A DNA stretch of 64,000 nt from Hyphomicrobiales bacterium (GTDB lineage: Bacteria; Pseudomonadota; Alphaproteobacteria; Rhizobiales; Beijerinckiaceae), in the NCBI GenBank assembly GCA_900470775.1, contig UCBZ01000032.1, positions 62,001 through 126,000 of the forward strand. Reading direction: 5' to 3'. Shown piece after piece: positions 1-6,244 of this stretch. The translations under genes were made by a program, and so were the position numbers. The stretch's first letter is position 1; each line of letters opens with the position of its first letter. The notes under the pieces are model-generated. The model had not been told where the DNA came from and did no database searches. It worked only from the letters and a program-made list of their open reading frames with translations.

Positions 1-996
1 ATCGGGCTCGTCGCGTTGCTGCGGCAGCATCTTGCCGTGCATCCGCAGGCGGAGATCGCGGTCGAGATCGATCCGCGCCGGCTCGGAGCCGGCATGACCG
101 CCGCGTTGGCTGAGGCCGGGGTCAATCGCGCCAGCCTCGGCGTGCAGAGCTTCGACCCTGTCGTGCAGAAGGCGATCAACCGCATCCAGGGCGTCGAGCA
201 GACCGCGACGGTCGTCTCGGGGCTGCGCGCCGCCGGCATCGCGGAGGTCAGCTTCGACCTGATCTACGGGCTGCCGAAGCAGACGCTCGAATCCTGCCGC
301 GAAACGATCGAGCAATGCCTTGCCATGCGCCCGGACCGGTTCTCGATCTTCGGCTACGCCCATGTACCGGAGTTCAAGAAGCATCAACGCCGCATCGCGA
401 CATCCGACCTGCCGGACGGCCAGGCGCGGCATGAGCAGGCGGAGACGATGGCGCAGCAGCTCGTCGCAGCTGGCTACGTCCGCGTCGGGCTCGACCATTT
501 CGCCAGGCCCACCGATGCGATGGCGAGGGCGTTGTCGCAGGGCCGGCTCCATCGCAATTTCCAGGGCTACACGACCGATCGCTGCGAGGCGCTGATCGGG
601 CTCGGCGCCTCGGCGATCGGGCGACTGCCGCAAGGCTATGTCCAGAACGACGTGGTGATCGGACGCTATGCCGAGCGCGTCGCCGATGGTGGCCTACCCA
701 CGGGCAAGGGCTATCGCCTGACGGCCGAGGACCGCCTGCGTGCAGAGCTGATCGAGCGGGTGATGTGCGATCTCGCGGTCGACATCGATGCCGTCTGCGA
801 TCAGCATCCAGTCGATCGGCGGGTCCTCGCTTCGTCTCTAGGCAAGCTCGAGGACCTTTCGCGCGCCGGGCTGATCAGCTTCGATGGCAGCCGCGTGCTG
901 CTCCCGGAGAATGCGCGCCTGTTCGTCCGCAAGGTCGCTTCCGCCTTCGATGCGCATCTCGACCAAGCCGGCCGGCAATTCAGCCGGGCAGTCTAG
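1..996 (+). CDS. hemN: Oxygen-independent coproporphyrinogen III oxidase, 5'-truncated by window edge
   Basis: The frame is open from base 1, so about 331 C-terminal residues of a roughly 450-residue protein are visible. HemN is a radical-SAM enzyme that decarboxylates coproporphyrinogen III to protoporphyrinogen IX in heme synthesis without oxygen. Visible family signatures are GVQSFDPVVQKAINRIQ, DLIYGLPKQT, FGYAHVPEFKKHQR, GLDHFARPTDAMARAL, RNFQGYTTD and GLGASAIG. The CxxxCxxC iron-sulfur site would lie upstream of the window. The gene often accompanies denitrification genes in alphaproteobacteria, which fits the nor, nap and pseudoazurin material directly downstream. A paralogue such as hemZ cannot be fully excluded. 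Confidence 0.93.
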   Translation: MGLVALLRQHLAVHPQAEIAVEIDPRRLGAGMTAALAEAGVNRASLGVQSFDPVVQKAINRIQGVEQTATVVSGLRAAGIAEVSFDLIYGLPKQTLESCRETIEQCLAMRPDRFSIFGYAHVPEFKKHQRRIATSDLPDGQARHEQAETMAQQLVAAGYVRVGLDHFARPTDAMARALSQGRLHRNFQGYTTDRCEALIGLGASAIGRLPQGYVQNDVVIGRYAERVADGGLPTGKGYRLTAEDRLRAELIERVMCDLAVDIDAVCDQHPVDRRVLASSLGKLEDLSRAGLISFDGSRVLLPENARLFVRKVASAFDAHLDQAGRQFSRAV

Positions 997-1326
997 CGTC
1001 CGCCCGGGGCCGGTCCACTGGGCTTCGCGGTCGGCTCGAGGGCCATAGCAGCTCCGCCCGGAAAGCCAGGAGAAAGAGCAGGAAGGCGCCGAGCCCGCAT
1101 GCCGCGGCCGGCAGCAGCCAGATGCGGCCTGCGACCTCTGCCATGAGCCTCGCCGGAACCGCCGTGGCGCCGCAGGCCAGTGCCGCTGTCAGCGTCCGGC
1201 CGTCCGAGAAGGGGCGGCGCGTTTGCCGGCGGACCATGCTCGCCATGACAGCAAGGCACATCAGGCCGACCGCTCCGACCGACCAGGCATGGATCGCAGC
1301 GCTTTCGCCGAACGAGCCGAGTCCCC
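980..1326 (-). pseudogene. nnrS-like C-terminal fragment
   Basis: On the minus strand an open frame encodes IHAWSVGAVGLMCLAVM followed by four hydrophobic stretches. It lines up with the C-terminal third of the intact NnrS at 2537-3718, where the matching stretch is IHAWTGGAIGTMTLAVM. The N-terminal two thirds are missing, and a norC start in another frame abuts the fragment near 1326-1330. This reads as the 3' product of a large internal deletion. The tail overlaps the end of hemN by 17 bases. Most likely it is non-functional. Confidence 0.62.
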
Positions 1327-1449
1327 GGTGGACTGCGTCCGCATGAACCAATGGCTGTGGGCGGTCAGCCCCACGAAGATCGCAAAGAAGAAGATCGAGC
1401 CGCCATAGAAAACGTTACGCGCTCCGGTCTTGGTCAGACACTCGGCCAT
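1327..1449 (-). pseudogene. norC N-terminal fragment (nitric oxide reductase subunit C)
   Basis: The first 41 codons, from the ATG at 1449, resemble the N-terminus of NorC: TKTGARNVFYGGSIFFFAIF, then a transmembrane anchor ending VGLTAHSHWF. The cytochrome c part (CxxCH) is absent. The frame runs on into unrelated sequence and stops at 1261, while an nnrS-like C-terminus continues in another frame. NorC anchors a c-type heme subunit of NO reductase in the membrane. This piece cannot bind heme. An FNR/NnrR-like box lies about 110 bp upstream, where a nor promoter would be expected. Confidence 0.65.
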
Positions 1450-1559
1450 GCGCTCATCCTGTTTTCGCGAGTGATCGTTGAATGCCCGGTAGCGCCGGGA
1501 CGACGTCCCCAACGGGCAGGGAGCGTGCGGTTCCTCTATCGCGCCGGAACGGTGCGCTG

Positions 1560-1575
1560 TTTGCGCTTTGACAAA
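1560..1575. promoter_or_regulatory. FNR/NnrR-like box upstream of norC remnant
   Basis: TTTGCGCTTTGACAAA matches the TTG-N8-CAA core used by CRP/FNR-family regulators such as NnrR, DNR and FixK. Its centre is about 118 bp before the norC' ATG, which is read leftward. Motif match only; binding is inferred. Confidence 0.5.
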
Positions 1576-1784
1576 GAGGAGGACGCTCGAAGTGCCGAAT
1601 GCGCTGCGATTTGCGAATGGGCGGCTGCGGCGACCTGGTCGAAGCGCCCGAGCGGGAGGGTCGGCCCGGCAGGGCCGCTCCCGTCGGCCATGGGATGACG
1701 CGCCTCTGCCCCGCGCTCGCCGCCCCGGCTCGCCGCAATGCTAACGGAGCCTGATCGGGCGCTGCGACGGGAAAACCGGCTCTC

Positions 1785-1800
1785 TTTGCGCAAAATCAAA
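1785..1800. promoter_or_regulatory. FNR/NnrR-like box upstream of pseudoazurin gene
   Basis: TTTGCGCAAAATCAAA again has the TTG-N8-CAA core. It lies about 84 bp before the pseudoazurin ATG, a normal distance for activation by an anaerobic or NO-responsive CRP/FNR regulator. Two such boxes within 250 bp, each in front of a denitrification gene, support each other. Confidence 0.55.
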
Positions 1801-1883
1801 CAGCTGACCGAGCCCGGGGCGTATCACGCTCCCCGAGAGCTTCGATGCGGCTCGCCAATTTTGCATCGAAACAGGAGACAGCA

Positions 1884-2339
1884 ATGCGCAAGATGATGAT
1901 GCTTGGAGGCTTCGTGGCGGCCCTTGGAATGGCCGGCCTGGCGCAGGCGGCCGAAGTCGAGGTCAAGATGCTCAACAAGGGAACCGCGGGCGTCATGGTG
2001 TTCGAGCCAGCGCTCGTGAAGATCGCCCCCGGCGACACCGTGAAATTCGTGGCCTCCGACAAGGGGCATAACGTCGAGACCGTTGAGACGATGCTGCCGG
2101 AAGGCGCAAAGGCGTTCGTCGGCAAGATCAACGAAGAGGTCGTCATCGCCTTCGATAAGCCTGGCGTCTACGGCTACAAGTGCAAGCCGCACTATGGAAT
2201 GGGCATGGTCGGCATGGTCGTCGTCGGCGACGCGGGAAACCTCGACCAAGCCAAGGCGGCGACACACCCCGGCAAGGCGAAGCAGGCATTCGCGACACTC
2301 TTCGACAAGCTCGCCACGATGTCCGTTGCATCAAAGTAA
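1884..2339 (+). CDS. Pseudoazurin (type 1 blue copper protein)
   Basis: A 151-residue periplasmic cupredoxin that passes electrons to nitrite reductase or nitrous oxide reductase. The ATG at 1884 was chosen because AGGAGA precedes it and a signal peptide follows (hydrophobic stretch ending AGLAQA-AE). The mature part has the pseudoazurin order: [24 protein letters not shown], the copper ligand His in DKGHNVET, and the C-terminal ligand loop [20 protein letters not shown] (Cys, His and Met). An NnrR-like box sits upstream and a strong hairpin downstream. No nitrite or nitrous oxide reductase is visible here, so the partner must be elsewhere or lost. Confidence 0.93.
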   Translation: MRKMMMLGGFVAALGMAGLAQAAEVEVKMLNKGTAGVMVFEPALVKIAPGDTVKFVASDKGHNVETVETMLPEGAKAFVGKINEEVVIAFDKPGVYGYKCKPHYGMGMVGMVVVGDAGNLDQAKAATHPGKAKQAFATLFDKLATMSVASK

Positions 2340-2356
2340 CCTTCGCACCTCACATT

Positions 2357-2388
2357 GCGCCGCCGCGACCACCCCGTTGCGGCGGCGC
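2357..2388 (+). terminator. Terminator-like hairpin after pseudoazurin gene
   Basis: A perfect 10-bp stem, GCGCCGCCGC / GCGGCGGCGC, with a 12-base loop, starting 17 bases after the pseudoazurin stop. No clear T-run follows, so it could be an intrinsic terminator or an RNA-stabilising stem. Confidence 0.5.
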
Positions 2389-2536
2389 GCTTCGTCTGGA
2401 GCGCGCCTGTGCCAGGTGAGGAACAAGCTTCGTCCGCAACCTCGTCGCGGTGACGCTGTGGCACAGCCCAGAGGACGGAAAACGGTCGCTCAGCGAGCGC
2501 CGCCGAAGTCTTCTTTCCATCTTATGGAGGATGATG

Positions 2537-3718
2537 ATGGCTCCGATTCCCCGCCTGCGCGACTATGTCGGACCGGCGATCCTCTCCTATGGCTTCCGGC
2601 CGTTCTTCCTCCTGGGCTCGATCTATGCCGGCCTGGCTGTTCTGGCATGGCTGCCGATGTTCCATGGAGAGCTTGAAGTCTCGACCCTCTTCTCGCCACG
2701 CGACTGGCATATCCACGAGATGCTCTACGGCTATCTTCCTGCCGTCGTGACGGGTTTCCTTCTGACGGCGATCCCCAACTGGACGGGACGGTTGCCGCTG
2801 CAGGGCAAGCCGCTGCTCGTCCTCGTCGTCGCCTGGATTCTCGGCCGCCTGGCCGTGACCGGATCCGTCTGGATCGGCTGGCTTCCGGCGGCGGTGATCG
2901 ATCTGTCCTTCCTGCTCCTCGTTGCCGCGGCGGCCGGGCGCGAGATCGTCTACGGGAAGAACTGGCGGAACCTGAAGGTGCTGATCGTGGTGGCGGTGCT
3001 CTTCGGCGGCAACGCGATGTTCCACCTCGAAGCCTACATGCACGGCGCCGCCGACTACGGCATCCGGCTCGGCATCGCGGCGACCATCCTGCTGGTGATG
3101 CTGATCGGCGGCCGCATCGTGCCGAGCTTTACGCGCAATTGGCTGGTCCGGGAGAACCCCGGGCGGCTGCCCGCATCCTCCAGCCATTTCGACATCGCCT
3201 CGATGGTTTGCGCTGGGGCTGCTCTCCTTGCGTGGATCAGCGTTCCGCACGGGGCCGCAACGGGTGCGGCTCTGATCGCCTCGGGGGTCCTTCAGGCCGT
3301 GCGGCTGGCGCGCTGGGCTGGATACCGGACCTGGCGAAAGCGGCTGGTTCTCATCCTCCACGTCGCCTACGCGTTCGTGCCGCTCGGCTTCCTGCTGGTC
3401 GGCCTGGCATCACTTGGTCTGTTGCCTGCGGCCGCCGGCATCCACGCCTGGACAGGCGGCGCCATCGGCACGATGACGCTCGCGGTCATGTCCCGGTCGA
3501 GCCTCGGACATACAGGGCGCCCCCTTGCCGCGAGCGGCCCGGTCCAGGCGATCTATGCCTTGATCGTCCTCTCGGCACTGGCTCGCATCTGCGCCTCGCT
3601 CCATCCGGCGTGGAGCCTGGGTTTGCTGCATGTCGCCGGCCTTGCCTGGGCGGCAGCGTTCCTTGGATTCGCCCTGGCGTATTGGCGTCTCCTGACCCAG
3701 CCGCGCCTGGGGCGTTAG
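2537..3718 (+). CDS. nnrS: NnrS family membrane protein
   Basis: A 393-residue, roughly 12-helix membrane protein of the NnrS family. These heme- and copper-containing proteins occur with denitrification genes and help cells cope with nitric oxide. Family marks are YGFRPFFLLG near the N-terminus, WHIHEMLYGYLPAVVTGFL with its conserved His residues, GRIVPSFTRNWL mid-protein and HAWTGGAIGTMTLAVMSR with LGHTGR near the C-terminus. Three ATGs run in tandem (2531, 2534, 2537). The last is chosen because GGAGG lies six bases upstream. It is downstream of pseudoazurin and probably regulated by the same nitrogen-oxide signals. Confidence 0.93.
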   Translation: MAPIPRLRDYVGPAILSYGFRPFFLLGSIYAGLAVLAWLPMFHGELEVSTLFSPRDWHIHEMLYGYLPAVVTGFLLTAIPNWTGRLPLQGKPLLVLVVAWILGRLAVTGSVWIGWLPAAVIDLSFLLLVAAAAGREIVYGKNWRNLKVLIVVAVLFGGNAMFHLEAYMHGAADYGIRLGIAATILLVMLIGGRIVPSFTRNWLVRENPGRLPASSSHFDIASMVCAGAALLAWISVPHGAATGAALIASGVLQAVRLARWAGYRTWRKRLVLILHVAYAFVPLGFLLVGLASLGLLPAAAGIHAWTGGAIGTMTLAVMSRSSLGHTGRPLAASGPVQAIYALIVLSALARICASLHPAWSLGLLHVAGLAWAAAFLGFALAYWRLLTQPRLGR

Positions 3719-3922
3719 GGCCGCCTGCATGCTGCTGTCTGCGCTAGTGCCATGTGAAATTCGCGTGGCGCTGCATCATGTACTGATCGGGTGCGGCCAT
3801 CAGGGCTTGGCGTTGATCCGGGCTTTGCCGCCCGCAGAGGCCCGTCCTTTGCAGCCGACGCTTTCAGATCAGTGGACGTTTGGGCCGCGCGATCGCTTGG
3901 CGGAGCGGTTCTACGGACATAG

Positions 3923-4057
3923 CCGGCACGACTGGCATTTCTCGTCCTGGCGGTCCTGATCTGGCCGATCATCGCGGTTGGCGTCGTCGGCGGGTATAGC
4001 TTCCTCGTCTGGATGTGGCAGGTCGTCTTCGGACCGCCCGGCCCACCTGTCCATTGA
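3923..4057 (+). pseudogene. napE remnant
   Basis: A frame with no start codon, opening just after a TAG at 3920, reads AFLVLAVLIWPIIAVGVVGG then YSFLVWMWQVVFGPPGPP. This is the single transmembrane segment and tail of NapE, the small membrane protein at the start of alphaproteobacterial nap operons. The usual 10-20 residue N-terminus and initiation codon are gone. Other nap pieces follow in operon order. Confidence 0.68.
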
Positions 4058-4059
4058 GG

Positions 4060-4140
4060 ATGCCAGCCATGACGGCCCGAGACGGCGAGATCAATAGACG
4101 CGACTTCATCAGAGGGCGCATCGCGCCCGGCGCGCCGCCT
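4060..4140 (+). pseudogene. napF N-terminal remnant
   Basis: Three bases after the napE' stop, TGAGG precedes an ATG and the frame reads INRRDFIRGRIAPGAPP. The RRDFIRGRI stretch matches the conserved start of the iron-sulfur protein NapF. No cysteine clusters follow, and after about 27 residues the similarity ends where a napD-like frame takes over. The piece is short, so assignment leans on its place between napE' and napD'. Confidence 0.45.
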
Positions 4141-4147
4141 GACCGGG

Positions 4148-4210
4148 ACCGGCTCGGCGGGCTCCTGGCTCTTCTACATCGCCAGCGCCGTGGTCACGGC
4201 CCGCGCCGGG
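4148..4210 (+). pseudogene. napD N-terminal remnant
   Basis: The frame SAGSWLFYIASAVVTARAG matches the first beta-strand of NapD, the chaperone that binds the NapA signal peptide. The rest of NapD is missing. The same frame runs straight into NapA-like sequence, showing a deletion that fused the two genes. Confidence 0.5.
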
Positions 4211-4288
4211 GTCGCCGCTTTGGCAGCAAACGTCAACTTTCCCGTCGGCACACAGCAGATTCAGTGGTCGAAGGCCCCGACCGCCTGA
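4211..4288 (+). pseudogene. napA N-terminal remnant (periplasmic nitrate reductase)
   Basis: In frame with the napD piece, VAALAANVNFPVGTQQIQWS followed by KAP resembles the end of the NapA Tat signal and the start of mature NapA. In intact NapA, WSKAP is followed at once by the first cysteine of the 4Fe-4S site. Here the reading changes to TA and stops (TGA at 4286). The catalytic molybdenum subunit is therefore lost at this locus. Bases 4289-4536 hold no gene I can recognise. Confidence 0.6.
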
Positions 4289-4536
4289 GCACTCCCTGGC
4301 ACGGGCCAGAGCGAGCCTTGCGGTCCTGTCTCGCCAGTATCCAGGCGCGCTGACCGGGATGACAAGACGGTGCTAGACATAGCCTGACACGGCTTGATCA
4401 GCCGGACGCTGATCCAAATTCATGTTTGAAGACGCCTCGGCGCGATCCGCGCATGCGATGATGTCGTCGCCATCTCGCGATTCCGGACAATTTGGTAAGC
4501 GGTTGCAGCTAAACTTGGCTCGAAGGACGGGCGAAG

Positions 4537-6219
4537 ATGACGACTGATCAAGCGAGCAGGACGGAAAAGCGGCGTGCGGCGTCGGGCTTCCCATCGGGCA
4601 TGATCATCGTCTTTGGAGTCGTCGCCGCCGCCCTGCTGAGCCTGCCGCTGGTTTTGCCTCTCGGCCCCAACAACTGGGACACGCTGGTCTATTACGACGC
4701 CATCCACCGCATTCAGATGGGGCAGACGCCGAGCAGTGACTTCTTCGCGCCGGTGGGGCCGCTCGGCTACTACCTTGCCGCATGGCTGGACAGCATGTTC
4801 CCGCGGGCGCAACCGATGCTTCTGGTCAACTGGGCCCTGTTGCCCGTGCTGTTGCCGGCGATGGCCGTGCTGACCGAACATGTGGCGTCCCGGTCGCGCC
4901 ACCAGGCGCTCGCGCTGCTGCTGCCGTTCCTGCTGTTCGCGTCGGTGCCGATCAACATTCAGTCGATCTACGCCATCTCGGGATTCGACGGCTACGGGCA
5001 TTACAACCGCCATGTCGCATTGCTGCTCTATGTGCTCGTCGCGACGCTGATCTTCGTGAGGGACCGGCGGCTCCTCGTCGGTCTCGTGGCGTGGCTGATG
5101 CTGGCGCTGTTTCTGGTGAAGGTCACCGGGGCCGTCAGCGGGGCGCTGCTGGTCGGCTATGCCGTACTGGCGGGTCGGCTGCGTCTCCGCGATGCCATCC
5201 TGGCTGCAACGCTAATGCTCGTGCCGCTCGTCGCGCTCGATCTGGCCACCGGCATGGTGCGAGCCTATCTCGACGATATCCTGACGCTGCTCCAGCTCAA
5301 CAGCGATTCGCTGTCGAGACGTTTCCTGACGGTCGCCTCCCTCAATTTCGACGTGGTCGCGCCCTGCATGCTGCTCTTGGGCGCCCTGGCCTATGCCGCA
5401 TCGCGCGAGCCCAGTCGCCTGTCGGGATCGGGCATTCGAGCCTTCGCCGATTCGCGGCTCGGCTGGCTCGCAATCGTTCTGGTCGCGATCACGGTGTTCG
5501 AGACCCAGAACACCGGATCGCTCGAATTCATCGGTCTCTGGCCGGTGGTTTTGCTGATCATGGTCGATTGGCAGGCGCGGCGTGACATGCTCGGCCACAT
5601 CGTGCTCCTGCTGTGCTTGGCCGTGGTGCTGCCGAATACGGGCGCCTTCATTCAGCGCAGTGCCAGAGCCACGCTGGCCGCCCCTGTCTATGACCAACTT
5701 GACCTCCGCGATCTCGGCCCCCTTGGTCAGGTCAGCGCCAACGCCGAGATCAGCGAGCGTGCACCGATCATGCTGGAGCATTATGCCGCGCAACAGGCCA
5801 GCTACCGCGATCTCGTGACACGCGGCCAAATGCCCTCGCATCTGCTGCCGTCGCAGATCGACCACCAGGCGACCTGGCTCCTTGAACTCCAGCAGGGACT
5901 GGTCGCGATCCGCGCCTGGGAGGCCTCGGCCGGCCGCCGGCTGAATGGCGTCTTCACGCTGGATGTCGTCGATGCGTTGAACCGGCTTCTCGACCGCGCG
6001 CCTCCGCGCGATGTGGCGATCGGCATCGATCCGATGCGCACGACGCCGCCGCTGACGAAAGAGGCGCTGGCTGCGCTGAACGGTACGGACGCGATCCTCA
6101 AGCCGACATGCCCGCCTACGGTCATCCGGGCGATGGTTGCGGCGCATTTTGCGCCGGCACTGGAGGGGCGCCAGCGTATCGCGCTCTCGCCATGCTGGGA
6201 GATGTATCTGAAGCCGTGA
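4537..6219 (+). CDS. Multi-pass membrane protein, GT-C glycosyltransferase-like
   Basis: A 560-residue protein with a first transmembrane helix at about residues 17-37, then a loop NNWDTLVYYDAIHRIQMGQ and further helices to about residue 390. A soluble C-terminal part of about 170 residues follows. The acidic residues in the first outer loop and the PVGPLGYYLAAWL motif resemble the GT-C fold of lipid-linked sugar transferases, but I see no exact family match. It lies at the left edge of a polysaccharide region and may add sugars or be a polymerase-like component. It points away from the GH2 gene and meets it end to end. Confidence 0.55.
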   Translation: MTTDQASRTEKRRAASGFPSGMIIVFGVVAAALLSLPLVLPLGPNNWDTLVYYDAIHRIQMGQTPSSDFFAPVGPLGYYLAAWLDSMFPRAQPMLLVNWALLPVLLPAMAVLTEHVASRSRHQALALLLPFLLFASVPINIQSIYAISGFDGYGHYNRHVALLLYVLVATLIFVRDRRLLVGLVAWLMLALFLVKVTGAVSGALLVGYAVLAGRLRLRDAILAATLMLVPLVALDLATGMVRAYLDDILTLLQLNSDSLSRRFLTVASLNFDVVAPCMLLLGALAYAASREPSRLSGSGIRAFADSRLGWLAIVLVAITVFETQNTGSLEFIGLWPVVLLIMVDWQARRDMLGHIVLLLCLAVVLPNTGAFIQRSARATLAAPVYDQLDLRDLGPLGQVSANAEISERAPIMLEHYAAQQASYRDLVTRGQMPSHLLPSQIDHQATWLLELQQGLVAIRAWEASAGRRLNGVFTLDVVDALNRLLDRAPPRDVAIGIDPMRTTPPLTKEALAALNGTDAILKPTCPPTVIRAMVAAHFAPALEGRQRIALSPCWEMYLKP

Positions 6220-6244
6220 CGCTCTGCTGTCTTCCGGGAGGATG

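Noticed and set aside
3729-3959. 76-codon plus-strand frame after nnrS
   Set aside because: No similarity and no ribosome site. The real signal at its end is the napE relic in another frame.
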